Part shown: positions 9,024 to 22,293 of the stretch, piece by piece | Position numbering within the stretch: the first letter of the stretch is position 1 | Layout: every line of letters begins with the position of its first letter | Source of the DNA: Vulcanimicrobiota bacterium | Lineage (GTDB): Bacteria; Vulcanimicrobiota; Vulcanimicrobiia; Vulcanimicrobiales; Vulcanimicrobiaceae | NCBI GenBank assembly: GCA_027306785.1 | Contig: DAHUZB010000008.1 | Location: 124,001-188,000 of the forward strand | DNA: 64,000 nucleotides | Direction of reading: 5' to 3' | Position numbers and translations under genes: made by a program | Notes under the pieces: model-generated | The model's input: only the letters and a program-made list of their open reading frames with translations | Told to the model about the DNA's origin: nothing | Databases searched by the model: none

Positions 9024-11072
9024 ATGGCGCAGCAACGCTTCAAACTCGTGGCCCCCTACGCACTCGCGGGTGACCAGCCCAAGGCGACCGACGCACTAGC
9101 GGAAGGTGTCCTGCGCGGCGACCGGGCGCAGACGCTGCTCGGGGTGACCGGAAGCGGCAAGACGATGGCAATGGCGCGGGTGATCGAACTCGTGCAGAAG
9201 CCGACCCTCGTGCTCTGCCACAACAAGACGCTCGCGGCGCAGCTCTGCGCGGAGTTTCGTGAGTTCTTTCCCGAGAACGCGGTCGAGTATTTCGTTTCGT
9301 ACTTCGACTACTATCAGCCCGAGGCGTACGTGCCTTCGACCGACACCTATATCGAGAAGGACAGCTCGATCAACGACGAGATCGAGCGCTTGCGTCATTC
9401 CTCCACGCAGTCGCTGCTTACGCGGCCGGACACGTTGATCGTCGCTTCGGTCTCGTGCATCTACGGCTTGGGTTCGCCCTCGGATTACATGGAGATGTCG
9501 GCGCGGATCGCCGTCGGTCTGGAGATCGAGCGCGACGCGCTCCTGCGCAAGCTCGTCGATATGCAGTATCGGCGCAACGATCTCAACCTGGTACGCGGCA
9601 CGTTCCGCGTGCGCGGCGACGTGCTCGAGTTCGTGGGCGTGGACGAGGAGCTCGTGCATCGCATCGAATTCTTCGGCGACGAGATCGAGGCGATCAACGT
9701 CGTGAATCTGATGACCGGCGAGTACGTGGAGAGCAAAGACGAGCTCCTGATCTTTCCCGCCAAACACTTCATCACGCCCGACGAGAAGCTGCGCCGCGCG
9801 GTCGTTTCGATCGAGGCCGAACTCGACGAACGGCTGAAGCAGTTCAAAGCGAACGGCAAGCTGCTCGAGGCGCAGCGCCTGGAACAGCGCACGCGCTACG
9901 ATCTCGATATGCTGCGCGAGGTCGGGTATTGCAACGGCATCGAAAACTACTCGCGCCATCTCACCGGCCGCGAGCCGGGCTCGACGCCGTGGTGTCTGCT
10001 CGACTTTTTCCCGAAGGATTGCCTGTATTTCATCGACGAGTCGCACGTCTCGCTGCCGCAGCTGCGCGGCATGTACGCGGGCGATCGCTCGCGCAAGATG
10101 ACGCTCGTGGAGCACGGCTTCCGGCTGCCGAGCGCGCTCGACAATCGTCCGCTCACCTACGACGAGTGGGAGGCGCACGTCAATCAAATCGTCTACGTCT
10201 CCGCGACGCCCGGCACGTACGAGATGGGACGCAGTTCGCAGACCGTCGAGATGATCATCCGCCCGACCGGTCTGGTTGATCCCGAAGTCGACGTGCGCCC
10301 GACCCGCAATCAAGTCGACGATCTGATGGAAGAGATTCGCCTACGCGTGGAGCGTAAGGAGCGCGTGCTCGTGACCACGCTCACGAAGAAGATGGCGGAG
10401 GATCTCACCGACTTCCTGATCGAGAACGGCTTCAAGGTGCGCTATCTGCACAGCGAGATCGACACGCTCGAACGCGTGGCGATCCTGCGCGATCTGCGTT
10501 TGGGCGTCTTCGACGTGCTCGTCGGTATCAATCTCCTGCGCGAAGGTCTGGATCTGCCCGAGGTTTCGCTCGTCGGCATTCTGGATGCCGATAAGGAAGG
10601 CTATCTCCGCAGCGAGACCTCGCTCGTGCAGACGATCGGTCGTGCCGCGCGTAACGTGGAGGGCAAGGTGATCATGTATGCCGACGTCGTGACCGAATCG
10701 ATGGCGCGCGCCATCGGCGAAACCAAACGCCGCCGTTCGCTCCAGATCGCGTTCAATACCGAGCACGGCATCGAGCCGCGCAGCGTGCGCAAGGAGATCC
10801 GCGACATCCTCAGCATGATCGGCGCGAGCGAAGAGACGACCGAAAAGGTCAAGCTCGACAAGATTCCGCGCGACGTCGCGATGCGCATGGCGGCCGACTT
10901 GGAGAAGAAGATGCGCGAATATGCGGCCAACCTCGAGTTCGAAAAAGCGGCCGCATTGCGCGACGAGCTGATCGAGCTGCGCAAACAGATCGGCGGCAAC
11001 GAATCGCTGCTCTTCCAGGGCAAAGCACCCAAGATCTTCGACGCCGCGCTCAAGGAGCTGGTGGGCTCGTAA
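9024..11072 (+). CDS. uvrB: Excinuclease ABC subunit B
   Basis: UvrB (682 aa) is the damage-verifying helicase-like subunit of nucleotide excision repair. The Walker A is GVTGSGKT near residue 42. The beta-hairpin region includes [16 protein letters not shown], followed by [19 protein letters not shown], the [17 protein letters not shown] helicase motifs and a C-terminal UVR domain ([13 protein letters not shown]) that contacts UvrC/UvrA. GAAGGAG lies just before the ATG. It is divergent from prs. uvrA follows about 5 kb downstream rather than adjacent. Confidence 0.97.
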   Translation: MAQQRFKLVAPYALAGDQPKATDALAEGVLRGDRAQTLLGVTGSGKTMAMARVIELVQKPTLVLCHNKTLAAQLCAEFREFFPENAVEYFVSYFDYYQPEAYVPSTDTYIEKDSSINDEIERLRHSSTQSLLTRPDTLIVASVSCIYGLGSPSDYMEMSARIAVGLEIERDALLRKLVDMQYRRNDLNLVRGTFRVRGDVLEFVGVDEELVHRIEFFGDEIEAINVVNLMTGEYVESKDELLIFPAKHFITPDEKLRRAVVSIEAELDERLKQFKANGKLLEAQRLEQRTRYDLDMLREVGYCNGIENYSRHLTGREPGSTPWCLLDFFPKDCLYFIDESHVSLPQLRGMYAGDRSRKMTLVEHGFRLPSALDNRPLTYDEWEAHVNQIVYVSATPGTYEMGRSSQTVEMIIRPTGLVDPEVDVRPTRNQVDDLMEEIRLRVERKERVLVTTLTKKMAEDLTDFLIENGFKVRYLHSEIDTLERVAILRDLRLGVFDVLVGINLLREGLDLPEVSLVGILDADKEGYLRSETSLVQTIGRAARNVEGKVIMYADVVTESMARAIGETKRRRSLQIAFNTEHGIEPRSVRKEIRDILSMIGASEETTEKVKLDKIPRDVAMRMAADLEKKMREYAANLEFEKAAALRDELIELRKQIGGNESLLFQGKAPKIFDAALKELVGS

Positions 11073-11085
11073 CTAAGAGGCATGC

Positions 11086-11454
11086 ATGATTCTCACGACC
11101 ATCGCCATCGTGGCGCAGGCTTCACCCGCACCGGTCGCATCGCCGAGCGCGACGGTCGCGGAGTCCGCAAAGGCTTGGTTTCTCTCGCTCCAAGCGGGCA
11201 AGATCCTCGATTCGTCGGCGTTGACCGACGCGATGCGGGCCGGGCTCACGCCGGAGCTCGTTTCGAAAACCGCGACGATTCTCCAGCCGCTCGGCGCGCC
11301 GAAGGCGTTCACGCAGATCTCGACCGGCACGCAGTCCGGCTCGACGTACTACGTGTACAAGGTCGGCTTCAAGAGCGGCGATGCCGTCGACTTCATCTAC
11401 GCGGTCGATGGAACCGGGAAGATCAGCGGGCTACGGGTGACACCCGCGCACTAG
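11086..11454 (+). CDS. Small secreted hypothetical protein
   Basis: The 122-aa product has a short hydrophobic N-terminus (ILTTIAIVAQASPAP) compatible with a weak signal peptide. A compact domain follows with the segments AKAWFLSLQAGKI, STYYVYKVGFKSGDAVDFIYAVDGTGKISG. The second half resembles small secreted domains of the DUF3887 kind, but I cannot confirm the family. It sits 13 bp after uvrB, with AAGAGG before the ATG, and is probably read from the uvrB transcript. Confidence 0.5.
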   Translation: MILTTIAIVAQASPAPVASPSATVAESAKAWFLSLQAGKILDSSALTDAMRAGLTPELVSKTATILQPLGAPKAFTQISTGTQSGSTYYVYKVGFKSGDAVDFIYAVDGTGKISGLRVTPAH

Positions 11455-11458
11455 CGGG

Positions 11459-12445
11459 TCAACGGCTGCCGAGCGGCGATCCGGAGCACTCGTTGCTGCT
11501 GCCGTTGCGGATGATGCCGGCGAACATGTCGTTCCATGCGCGCGTAACCTGTGTCGCCACGCCGTAGAGGTCGTGTCGGGCCTCGGGAGCGACGTAAGCG
11601 GAGAACGGGACGCACGCGCGAGCGAGCGCGTTCGTCGTATAGGCGTTCGCGCGCGGTCCCATGATCGGGTCGCGTCCGCCCATCACGAGATAGACCCGTT
11701 TGTCGGCGAGCGCGAGCTTGACGTCTTTGAGATCGTGGCCGTCGAGATCGCCTACGATGGTCATCACCGCGGTAAAGCGGTCGGCATGGGTGACGGCCAG
11801 ATGCAGCGCGGCTGCGCCGCCCATCGAGATGCCCAAGAGATAGACGCGACGCGGATCGATCGGATAGGCGCGATCGATCGCGTCGATTTGATCGAGCACC
11901 TCGCGGTCGCTCGCGGGGCCGTAGAGGTCGTCGCCGTTCACCCAGGGCGCGAGCACGATCGCGTGCGAGCGCTCGGCCGCGCCGATGATGACGGCGCGCG
12001 AGAGCACGTCGGCCTCGGTCTCGCCCGCGCCGTGCAGCGCGACGACGAGCGCGTAGCGCCCATTCGCCTGCGGCGCGGTCGGAAGAAAGACGCCGACCGC
12101 ATCGCCGCCGCTCGGCGTCGGCACGATGCGTTCGGTCACGCCCGGACGCAGTCGCGGGGGCGCGGTCGCGAGCAGCGCGCGGTCCAACTGCGCTTCGATC
12201 GCCGCCTGCCGCGCGAGATCGGCGCTCAGCGCGGGCTGATGCAGGCTCAGTGCCTGCTCGATGCGCACCCGGAGCGCGAGCAGGCGATCGATGTAGTCGT
12301 ACGGGTTCACGTGATAGCGATCGTGAATGGAGACGGCGTTCGTGCCGAGCTCGCGTATCGCCGCATCGAACGGGTCCGGCGCTGCCGTGACCGCAGTTGC
12401 GGCGGCGAGGCAGGCGCAAAGCAAGCGGAGAGACGCCGTCATCAT
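11459..12445 (-). CDS. Secreted alpha/beta hydrolase, esterase/depolymerase-like
   Basis: About 328 aa with a signal peptide (LRLLCACLAAATAVTAA). Active-site elements of alpha/beta hydrolases are visible: the oxyanion segment ALHGAGE, nucleophile in GISMGG (S about 207), acid in VMGGRDPI and His in EARHDLYG. The pattern resembles PHB-depolymerase/feruloyl-esterase-like secreted esterases. The substrate is unknown. Start at the paired ATGs 12445/12442; a longer form would run into the divergent GH38 gene. Two adjacent starts make the exact N-terminus uncertain by one residue. Confidence 0.72.
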   Translation of the reverse strand: MMTASLRLLCACLAAATAVTAAPDPFDAAIRELGTNAVSIHDRYHVNPYDYIDRLLALRVRIEQALSLHQPALSADLARQAAIEAQLDRALLATAPPRLRPGVTERIVPTPSGGDAVGVFLPTAPQANGRYALVVALHGAGETEADVLSRAVIIGAAERSHAIVLAPWVNGDDLYGPASDREVLDQIDAIDRAYPIDPRRVYLLGISMGGAAALHLAVTHADRFTAVMTIVGDLDGHDLKDVKLALADKRVYLVMGGRDPIMGPRANAYTTNALARACVPFSAYVAPEARHDLYGVATQVTRAWNDMFAGIIRNGSSNECSGSPLGSR

Positions 12446-12461
12446 CGATGAGAATGCATTC

Positions 12462-14915
12462 GTGAACGAAGTTGTGACCCTTGTCGAGCGCGTTCGAAGC
12501 GACGACTTGGTGGAGTTCGAGGCCACGCTGCCCGCGTGCGACGCGCCGCGGCTGCTGCGCTATCGTACGCGCACGGGCGCGGTGCTGCGGGTCGACGGTG
12601 CGATCGTCGGCGCGTTCGATCGCGAGCATCGCGAGATCGTCGTCGCGGCGAGCGATCGGCCGCGCACGCTTGCGCTGATCGTCGAACGCTTCGCGCTGCC
12701 GACGAGCGGGCTGCCCGGCGGCGACGGCCTGCGTTGGCGGTGGATAACGGCGCGCGGACACGCCGAGCCGGAGCGGCGCATCGAACTCGACGACGCACCC
12801 GACGATGCGCTCGCGCAGGCGCAAGGCGAGCTTCCGCTGTGGGGCCACGCGCATCTCGACGTTGCGTGGCTCTGGACTTATGCCGAGGCGCGGCGCAAGG
12901 CGGTACGCACGTTCGCGAATGCGCTCGCGCTCATGGAACGCGATCCGTCGTACGTGTTCATCCAGAGTCAACCGCAGTTGTACGCATTCGTCGAAGAAGC
13001 GGATCCGGAACTCTTCGCGCGCGTACGCGAACGCGTCGCGCAGGGGCGCTTCGATGCGAGCGTGGCCGCGTTGTGGGTGGAGCCCGATGCGAATCTGCCG
13101 TCGGGTGAGGCGCTGCTGCGCCAGATGCTCGCGGCGCGTCGCTACTGCGCGAGCCGCTTCGGGATCGAACCGACGATTGCGTGGCTGCCCGATACGTTCG
13201 GCTTTGCGCGCACGCTGCCGACGCTGCTCGCGCACGCGGGTATCCGCCGTTTCGCCGCGACGAAGCTGATGTGGAACGATACCACGCGCTTTCCGTATCC
13301 GCAGTTTCGCTGGCGCGGGCCCGACGGTAACGAAGTGCTCGCCGCGATGCTCGCATCGTACGAAGGTGATCCTTCGGGGCGCCGCGTGTCGCTCGCCCGC
13401 GAGCGCGAGGAGCCGCTCGTGATCGGATTCGGTGACGGCGGCGGCGGCCCGACCGCCGCGCAGGCGCACGCATCTCGCGCGGTGGGTCGGTGGGAACGGC
13501 CCGAGCGCTGGTTCGACGCGCTCGACGCGCGACGCGATACCTTGCCGGTGCATGACGACGAGCTCTATCTCGAATACCATCGCGGCACCTATACGACGCA
13601 TCACGACGTCAAAACGCGCAACGCGCGCCTCGAGCGCATGCTCGCGCGCGCCGAGGAGCAACTCGCGTGGTGCATGGCGGTGCGTGCGCCCGGAGAGATG
13701 CTGCAGCGTTTGCGCGCCGAGCTCGCGGGCGCCTGGGAGCGCGTGCTCTGCAACCAGTTCCACGACGTGCTTCCGGGCACGTCGGTCGCGGCGGCCTACG
13801 TGCAAGCGCACGAACTCTACGACGAGGCCGAGGCGGCGGCGGCGCGCGTGATGGCGGCGACCGCCTCCATCCTGCCGCGCGGACGTGCCGCCGACGCGAC
13901 GCGATGCGCGGTGCCGCGGCGCGACGACGAAGCGTTCGTTTTCGATAACGGCATCGTGCTCGCGCGCGTGAGCGCCGACGGCTCCGTGCACGAGCTCGCG
14001 GCGAACGGCGCGCCCGGTGTGGTCGCTCGTGCGAACCTGCTCGCGGCCTATCGCGACCGGCCGCGAACGTGGGATGCCTGGAACGTCGATTGGGACTACG
14101 CGAAACGCCGCGTGCGCATTCGTCCGCTCGGCGCCGAAATCGTAGGCGATGCGCTCGAATGCCGGTTTCTCGTGGGGCGCTCGCCGCTGACGATGCGGCT
14201 CTCGCTCGGCGCGCGCGACCCGTTTCTGCGCGTCGCGTGTGAGGTGGACTGGCGCGAGGAGCACGTGCTGCTGCGGGTGGAGCATTGGCTCGCGCTTGAT
14301 GCGGATCGCGTGCTCTACGGCGCGCCGCACGGCACGATCGAACGCGGCGCTCGCCGCGATACGCCCGCCGCGCGCGCGCGATTCGAAGTTCCGGGTCAAC
14401 GCTTCGCCCTCGTGCGCGACGAGCGCAGCGGCTTTGCCGCGTTCGCGCTCGACACGTACGGATGGAGTGCGCGAACGCTCCGCGGCGGCGGGCTGCAACT
14501 CGGGCATTCGCTCCTGCGTGCGGCGCGCTGGCCCGATCCGAGCGCCGATCTCGGCCCGGCGGAGCTGTCGTGGGCGCTCGCCCCGGTTGGACGCGCGCCC
14601 GTCTCGGCGCTTGAACGCGCGTGGGAGCGCTTCGCCGACGAACCGCGCGTGCGGCTCTTCACCGCCGACGATCCCGCGGTGCTCGTCGTCGCCTGCAAGC
14701 CCGCCGACGACGGGGACGGCGTGATCGTGCGCGTGCGGGAGTGCGACGGCGCGGATCGACCGCTTCGGCTGCGCTGCGGAGCGCGGATGCGCGCGGTGGA
14801 GTGCGCGGACGGACTCGAGCGGCCGATTCCGGGCGAGGTGCGTATCGAGGGTGAGGAGCTGATTGCGACGCTTGCAGCGATGAGTTTGCGGACGTTTCGG
14901 GTACGATTCAGCTGA
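12462..14915 (+). CDS. Glycoside hydrolase family 38 alpha-mannosidase-like
   Basis: The protein is about 817 aa. The GH38 zinc/active-site strand GHAHLDVAWLW lies near the start of the catalytic domain. The nucleophile motif is ALWVEPDANLPSGE (D about 209), followed by WLPDTFGFA and a downstream NQFHDVLPGTS, all typical of bacterial/lysosomal-type alpha-mannosidases. The long C-terminal beta-sandwich region is present. No signal peptide is evident, so it is probably cytoplasmic. The GTG at 12462 is preferred since it leaves room for the divergent esterase. Its TGA overlaps the next gene's ATG. Confidence 0.85.
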   Translation: MNEVVTLVERVRSDDLVEFEATLPACDAPRLLRYRTRTGAVLRVDGAIVGAFDREHREIVVAASDRPRTLALIVERFALPTSGLPGGDGLRWRWITARGHAEPERRIELDDAPDDALAQAQGELPLWGHAHLDVAWLWTYAEARRKAVRTFANALALMERDPSYVFIQSQPQLYAFVEEADPELFARVRERVAQGRFDASVAALWVEPDANLPSGEALLRQMLAARRYCASRFGIEPTIAWLPDTFGFARTLPTLLAHAGIRRFAATKLMWNDTTRFPYPQFRWRGPDGNEVLAAMLASYEGDPSGRRVSLAREREEPLVIGFGDGGGGPTAAQAHASRAVGRWERPERWFDALDARRDTLPVHDDELYLEYHRGTYTTHHDVKTRNARLERMLARAEEQLAWCMAVRAPGEMLQRLRAELAGAWERVLCNQFHDVLPGTSVAAAYVQAHELYDEAEAAAARVMAATASILPRGRAADATRCAVPRRDDEAFVFDNGIVLARVSADGSVHELAANGAPGVVARANLLAAYRDRPRTWDAWNVDWDYAKRRVRIRPLGAEIVGDALECRFLVGRSPLTMRLSLGARDPFLRVACEVDWREEHVLLRVEHWLALDADRVLYGAPHGTIERGARRDTPAARARFEVPGQRFALVRDERSGFAAFALDTYGWSARTLRGGGLQLGHSLLRAARWPDPSADLGPAELSWALAPVGRAPVSALERAWERFADEPRVRLFTADDPAVLVVACKPADDGDGVIVRVRECDGADRPLRLRCGARMRAVECADGLERPIPGEVRIEGEELIATLAAMSLRTFRVRFS

Positions 14916-15631
14916 TGCGCAGAATCGAGGCGGTCCTTTTCGATTTGGACGACACGCTCCACGACGACACGCGCGCCTTTCACGGCGCGGCGGAGGAGGT
15001 GGCGCACGAAGTCGCCGCCGAGCACGGCGTGGACGCGCTCGCGCTCAAGCGCGCGTACATCGCCGAGGCCGAGGGATTCTGGCACCGCCTCGATGCATCG
15101 CAGTTGCGCAATCGCCTCTCCGGCGTGCGCGCGCAGCTCTGGGGCGCGGCCCTGCGCCGCGTGGGCATCGACCACGAACCGACCGCGCGCGCGAGCACCG
15201 AACGCTACAACGAGTATCGCAAGCGCTATTTCGAGGTCTTTCCCGGGACGTTCGACGTGCTCGATACGTTACGCGCTCGCGGTATGAAACTCGGCATACT
15301 CACCAACGGCTTCTCGGAGACCCATCGCGAGAAGATCGACCTGCTGCGGCTCACCGATCGGTTCGATGCGATCTTCATCGCCGACGAGATGGGCATGCTC
15401 AAGCCCGATCCGCTGCTCTTCGCGCGCGCCTGCACCGAACTCGGCGCGACGCCGCAGCACGGTGCGATGGTCGGCGACCGCTACGAGCGCGACGTGCGCG
15501 GTGCGCTCGACGCGGGCATGTACGCGGTATGGCTCAACGTTCGCGCCGAATCGCTGCCCCCCGACGTGCCCGCGCCGCACGTCACCTGCACGACCATTCT
15601 CGACGTCCCCGCCGCATTGGAGGCCGCATGA
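14915..15631 (+). CDS. HAD-family hydrolase
   Basis: The 238-aa HAD phosphatase has motif [11 protein letters not shown] with the nucleophilic Asp, motif [10 protein letters not shown], motif III lysine in KPDPLLF and motif [14 protein letters not shown]. The helical cap inserted after motif I makes it a subclass IA member, similar to YjjG-type nucleotidases. The substrate is unknown. It overlaps the GH38 stop (TGATG) and the next gene's start by 4 bp, so all three are probably translationally coupled. Confidence 0.85.
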   Translation: MRRIEAVLFDLDDTLHDDTRAFHGAAEEVAHEVAAEHGVDALALKRAYIAEAEGFWHRLDASQLRNRLSGVRAQLWGAALRRVGIDHEPTARASTERYNEYRKRYFEVFPGTFDVLDTLRARGMKLGILTNGFSETHREKIDLLRLTDRFDAIFIADEMGMLKPDPLLFARACTELGATPQHGAMVGDRYERDVRGALDAGMYAVWLNVRAESLPPDVPAPHVTCTTILDVPAALEAA

Positions 15632-16362
15632 CCCAGAGCGTTCGCGATCTCGAAGGAACCTTCGCCCGTTCGTGGGTGCTGCTTTCGCGCAACTGGATCA
15701 TCGTCGTGCCGGGACTCGTGCTCGGCGTCGTGAGCGCGGCGGCGCAATACGCGATGGACGCGCTGCTCACGAGTGCCTTCGTGATCAGCGGCAACGGATC
15801 CGAAGACGCGCTCTATGCGGCGAGCGTGGCGACGTGGATCGCGGGAACCGTCGTCGCGATGGGCTTCGCGCTCGTACAGCTGGCATATCTCACCGGCATG
15901 GCCGGCGCATGCTGGCAGCGCGGCAGCACCACGCTGCGTGACGGCTGGAGCGCGCTCGCGCACCGGGTGCTGCCGATGCTCCTCACCTGGCTGCTGCTGG
16001 AGCTGCTCGCCTTCTGTGCCGCGGTTTTGGCGCCGGTCACGTTCGACGTAACGCTGATCATCCTCGTCGTCTTCCTCATCTACGCGATCGCGTCGGTGAT
16101 CATCGGCGAACGTCCGCCGATCAGCGCGGTCGCGGAATCCTGCGGACTCGCGGTCGGCAACCTGGGGCCGACGATCGGCGTCGTCGCGCTGGTGCTGGCG
16201 ATCGCATTCGTCGGAGCGCTGCTCGGCTCGCTGATTGCTCGCGTCTCGCCGATGGCCGGCGCACTCGTGGCGGGAGTCCTGCAGCAGACCATCGTAGCCT
16301 ACGCCTCCCTCGTCGTCGTCGGTGAGTATCTCAAGCTGACCAACCGGCCGACGGCTCCGTAA
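15628..16362 (+). CDS. Multi-pass membrane protein of unknown function
   Basis: The 244-aa protein is almost entirely membrane segments: [95 protein letters not shown] and a final helix. I count about six. The pattern resembles DUF-type 'glycerophosphoryl diester phosphodiesterase membrane domain' proteins, but no specific motif confirms this. The ATG at 15628 overlaps the HAD stop and has TTGGAGG upstream. uvrA starts about 40 bp downstream. Confidence 0.65.
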   Translation: MTQSVRDLEGTFARSWVLLSRNWIIVVPGLVLGVVSAAAQYAMDALLTSAFVISGNGSEDALYAASVATWIAGTVVAMGFALVQLAYLTGMAGACWQRGSTTLRDGWSALAHRVLPMLLTWLLLELLAFCAAVLAPVTFDVTLIILVVFLIYAIASVIIGERPPISAVAESCGLAVGNLGPTIGVVALVLAIAFVGALLGSLIARVSPMAGALVAGVLQQTIVAYASLVVVGEYLKLTNRPTAP

Positions 16363-16402
16363 CGCATCTCGACCCGGGGAGCCCGGGTTGAAGGGTACTC
16401 GT

Positions 16403-19400
16403 ATGACCACCGGCCTCGATTCCATCGTCATCAAAGGCGCGCGCGAGCACAATCTCAAGAACGTCGATCTCACGCTGCCGCGCAACCAGCTCATCGTCGT
16501 CACCGGGCTCTCGGGCTCGGGCAAGTCGTCGCTTGCTTTCGACACGATCTACGCCGAAGGGCAGCGCCGGTACGTCGAGTCGCTCTCGTCGTATGCGCGC
16601 CAGTTTCTCGGACAGATGGAGAAGCCGGACGTCGACTACATCGAGGGCCTCTCGCCCGCGATCTCGATCGATCAGAAGTCGACCTCGCGCAATCCGCGCT
16701 CGACGGTCGGCACGGTCACCGAAGTCTACGATTATCTGCGCTTGCTCTTCGCACGGGTCGGGACGCCTCACTGTTACAACTGCAATCGCGAGATCAGTTC
16801 GCAGTCGAGCGAGCAGATCGTCGATTCGATCATGGACTTGCCCGAGGGCACGCGCATTCAACTGCTCGCGCCGCTCGTGCGCGGACGCAAAGGCGAGTAC
16901 GCGAAACTCTTCGAGGAGATCGGCAAAGAGGGCTTCGCCCGCGTGCGCGTGGACGGCGAAACGAAAGAACTGCGCGAGAAGATCGTGCTCGACAAAAAGC
17001 GCAAGCACACGATCGAGGTGATCGTGGATCGCCTGGTCATGAAACCCGACGTGCGCAAGCGTCTCACCGACTCGGTCGAGACCACGCTGCGCCTCTCCAC
17101 CGGCATCGTGACCGTGCTCGCCGCCCTTCGACAGGCTCAGGGTGACACCAAAGGAGCGGAACGTGACACCAAGGGCGCGGAGCGTGACACCAAGGGCGCG
17201 GAGCGGGAGCTGACGTTCAGCGAGGCGTTTGCGTGCGTGTACTGCGGGATCTCGTTTGAAGAACTCGCGCCGCGACTCTTTTCGTTCAACTCGCCGTACG
17301 GCGCGTGCCCCTCGTGCAGCGGACTCGGCGAGAAGATCGAGATCGATCCGTGGAAGGTGATTCCGGACCGCAGCAAGTCGATCGACGGCGGCGCGATCGT
17401 GCCGTGGAGCAAGAGTCTGGGTACCGGACGCTTTCCGTCGATGAACCCGTACTATCTGCAGCAGCTCGAACGCGTGCTGCGCAAGTACAAAGTGAAGATG
17501 TCGACCCCGATCGAGAAGATGCCCGACGAAGTGATCGACGTGATCCTCTACGGCACCGATCGCGAACAGGACTTCGCGTTCACGTCGCGCGCGGGCAAGA
17601 CGTGGGAGTATCGCGCCTCGTTCGAAGGCGTGGTCAACAATCTGCAGCGCCGCTACAGCGAGACATCGAGCGAGTACGTCAAGGAAGACATCGAGAAATA
17701 CATGTCGGCCTCGACCTGTCCGACGTGCAAGGGTGCGCGCTTGAAGCCGGAGGCGCTCGCGGTCACCATCGGCGGCTCGAACATCGACGCGCTCACGCGC
17801 ATGTCGATCGAAAACGCCGAAGCGTTCTTTCGCGAGCTCGCGCTCACCCCGCGTCAAGAGCAGATCGCGCATCAGATCGTCAAGGAGATCCGCGCAAGGC
17901 TCGGCTTTCTCACGAACGTCGGGCTGAACTACCTCACGCTCGCGCGTTCGGCGACCACGCTTTCGGGCGGCGAATCGCAGCGCATCCGGCTCGCCACGCA
18001 GATCGGCAGCGCGCTCGTGGGCGTGCTCTACATTCTCGACGAGCCTTCGATCGGGCTTCATCAGCGCGACAACGATCGGCTGCTCGCGACGCTCAAAACA
18101 CTGCGCGATCTGGGCAATACGCTCGTCGTGATCGAGCACGACGAAGATACGATGCGCATGGCCGACGTGATCGTCGACATCGGGCCCGGAGCGGGCGCCG
18201 AGGGCGGCGAGATTCTCACCGTCGGTCCGATCGATCGCGTGATGGAGCATCCGATCTCCGAGACGGGCGCCTATCTTTCGGGACGTAAGTTCATTTCGAT
18301 CCCCAAGCATCGCCGCGAACCGCGCGGCTGGCTCGATGTGAAGAAGGCGAAGGCGAACAACCTCGACGGCGTGGACGTGCGCTTTCCGATCGGCGTCTTC
18401 ACCGCGGTGACCGGCGTGAGCGGCAGCGGGAAATCGACCTTGGTCAATCAGATCTTGGTGCGCGCGCTCAACCAGCATCTGCACGGGCAGCCCGCGGGCG
18501 GTACCTACGGCACGGTGAAGGGTGCCGATCAGCTCGACAAACTCGTCGTGATCGATCAGTCGCCGATCGGGCGTACGCCGCGTTCGAATCCGGCCACCTA
18601 CACCGGCACCTTCGATCACATTCGCGAGCTCTTTTCGATGGTGCCCGAGGCGAAGATGCGCGGGTATACGCCGGGACGCTTCTCGTTCAACGTGAAGGGC
18701 GGTCGCTGCGAATCGTGCGAGGGCGACGGCATCATCAAGATCGAGATGCACTTTCTCCCCGACGTGTACGTGCCGTGCGAAGTCTGCAAGGGCAAGCGCT
18801 ACAATGCGCAGACGCTCGAGGTGCGCTACAAGGGCAAGACGATCGCCGACGTGCTCGAGATGCGCGTGGACGAGGCCGCCGAGCTCTTCTCCACGATTCC
18901 GCGCATTCATAACAAACTCAAGACGATCTGCGAGGTCGGCCTCGGGTACATCAAGATGGGGCAACCGGCGACCACGCTCTCGGGCGGCGAGGCGCAGCGC
19001 GTCAAGCTCGCGACCGAGCTCGCGCGGCGTTCGACCGGGCGCACCTTCTACGTGCTCGATGAACCGACCACCGGGCTGCACTTCGCCGATATCCACAAGC
19101 TGCTCGACGTGCTGCAGCGCCTGGTGGACCTCGGGAACTCCGTGCTCGTGATCGAGCACAACCTCGACGTGATCAAGACCGCCGACCATCTGATCGATCT
19201 CGGGCCGGAAGGCGGCGATCGCGGCGGTACGATCGTCGGCACGGGCACGCCCGAGGCGCTCGCGCGCAACAAGCGGTCATACACCGGCCGCTACCTGATC
19301 CCGGTGCTGCGCGACCAGCGCGCGACCGGCCATCGCATGCTTGATCCGAAAGAACTAGAACGCCTCGAACGGGAGAACATTCGCGCGCTCGACGATCTCG

Positions 19401-19432
19401 CGAAGGGTGAGCGCCTCGCCGTCGAAGCCTAG
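16403..19432 (+). CDS. uvrA: Excinuclease ABC subunit A with an in-frame repeat insertion
   Basis: UvrA (about 1009 aa) is the ABC-type damage sensor of nucleotide excision repair. Present are Walker A GLSGSGKS and GVSGSGKS, both signature motifs ([18 protein letters not shown]) and zinc-finger cysteines ([26 protein letters not shown]). Between about residues 241 and 268, just before [13 protein letters not shown], lies a low-complexity stretch with DTKGAER three times in tandem. It is encoded by a 25-bp dispersed-repeat motif followed by three 21-bp units. The frame is kept. The ATG at 16403 follows AAGGG. Confidence 0.97.
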   Translation: MTTGLDSIVIKGAREHNLKNVDLTLPRNQLIVVTGLSGSGKSSLAFDTIYAEGQRRYVESLSSYARQFLGQMEKPDVDYIEGLSPAISIDQKSTSRNPRSTVGTVTEVYDYLRLLFARVGTPHCYNCNREISSQSSEQIVDSIMDLPEGTRIQLLAPLVRGRKGEYAKLFEEIGKEGFARVRVDGETKELREKIVLDKKRKHTIEVIVDRLVMKPDVRKRLTDSVETTLRLSTGIVTVLAALRQAQGDTKGAERDTKGAERDTKGAERELTFSEAFACVYCGISFEELAPRLFSFNSPYGACPSCSGLGEKIEIDPWKVIPDRSKSIDGGAIVPWSKSLGTGRFPSMNPYYLQQLERVLRKYKVKMSTPIEKMPDEVIDVILYGTDREQDFAFTSRAGKTWEYRASFEGVVNNLQRRYSETSSEYVKEDIEKYMSASTCPTCKGARLKPEALAVTIGGSNIDALTRMSIENAEAFFRELALTPRQEQIAHQIVKEIRARLGFLTNVGLNYLTLARSATTLSGGESQRIRLATQIGSALVGVLYILDEPSIGLHQRDNDRLLATLKTLRDLGNTLVVIEHDEDTMRMADVIVDIGPGAGAEGGEILTVGPIDRVMEHPISETGAYLSGRKFISIPKHRREPRGWLDVKKAKANNLDGVDVRFPIGVFTAVTGVSGSGKSTLVNQILVRALNQHLHGQPAGGTYGTVKGADQLDKLVVIDQSPIGRTPRSNPATYTGTFDHIRELFSMVPEAKMRGYTPGRFSFNVKGGRCESCEGDGIIKIEMHFLPDVYVPCEVCKGKRYNAQTLEVRYKGKTIADVLEMRVDEAAELFSTIPRIHNKLKTICEVGLGYIKMGQPATTLSGGEAQRVKLATELARRSTGRTFYVLDEPTTGLHFADIHKLLDVLQRLVDLGNSVLVIEHNLDVIKTADHLIDLGPEGGDRGGTIVGTGTPEALARNKRSYTGRYLIPVLRDQRATGHRMLDPKELERLERENIRALDDLAKGERLAVEA
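17124..17203 (+). repeat. Dispersed repeat plus 3 x 21-bp tandem repeat inside uvrA
   Basis: Bases 17124-17148 match, in reverse complement at 24 of 25 positions, the repeat at 31204-31228 beside birA. They run directly into three 21-bp units at 17141, 17162 and 17183; the last two are identical and the first differs at a few bases. Length is a multiple of three, so it adds about 27 residues (DTKGAER repeats) to UvrA without a frameshift. Confidence 0.85.
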
Positions 19433-19437
19433 GCTTC

Positions 19438-21809
<2,372 letters not shown>

Positions 21810-21885
21810 CTCCCCGGAGGAGCATCCTCCACCCGTGACCAATGGACTAGGTCCGATACGCCTACGTACGGGGGTGGAAGTACGA

Positions 21886-22293
21886 ATGGTCGGTGGATTA
21901 TTGGAGATCACACGCGCGCACGCGCGGCTGCAGGAGCACGCGGCCGAGCTCTTCCGCGCGCTCGACGCGGGCGATCGCGAGCGGGCACGCGCGGTTTTTG
22001 CTGCGTTTCTCGCCGAGGTCGAGGTGCACGTGCATGCCGACGTGGCGCTCGGGTATCGGCTCTTGCTGCGCCATCCGAGCCCGTCGGTTCGACGGGTCGC
22101 GGAGCGCGTGCTGCGCGAGCAGGAGGGCTTTCCGCAGACGTTCGCGCGCTTTGCGACGGCGTGGCGCGATGCGGATGCGGCGCGGATCGGGAGCATCGCG
22201 TTTCGCGACGATCTCGAAACGCTCGTGAGCGACTTGCTCAAGCGGATTCGCGTTGAAGGGCGGCTCGTCGCGATGCTTTCAAGCGTAGCGTAA
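21886..22293 (+). CDS. Small helical protein, hemerythrin-like
   Basis: The 135-aa all-helical protein has spaced histidines in ITRAHARLQEHAAEL and EVEVHVHADVALGYRLLL, reminiscent of HHE/hemerythrin cation-binding helices. The full H-HxxE-HxxxH pattern is not clean, so di-iron binding is only possible. The ATG at 21886 has GGAAG six bases upstream; a GTG at 21835 would add 17 residues. The 76 bp before it contain a small GGAGGA/TCCTCC hairpin. Its 3' end overlaps the convergent nnr gene by 15 bp. Confidence 0.5.
   Translation: MVGGLLEITRAHARLQEHAAELFRALDAGDRERARAVFAAFLAEVEVHVHADVALGYRLLLRHPSPSVRRVAERVLREQEGFPQTFARFATAWRDADAARIGSIAFRDDLETLVSDLLKRIRVEGRLVAMLSSVA

Noticed and set aside
11573-12451. 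Plus-strand gene opposite the esterase
   Set aside because: Antisense shadow frame; the minus-strand esterase has signal peptide and catalytic triad.
17141-17203. Three 21-bp tandem units as a CRISPR-like array
   Set aside because: The units are contiguous with no spacers and lie inside an intact uvrA reading frame.
16331-19189. 952-codon minus-strand frame opposite uvrA
   Set aside because: Antisense shadow of a fully conserved UvrA.
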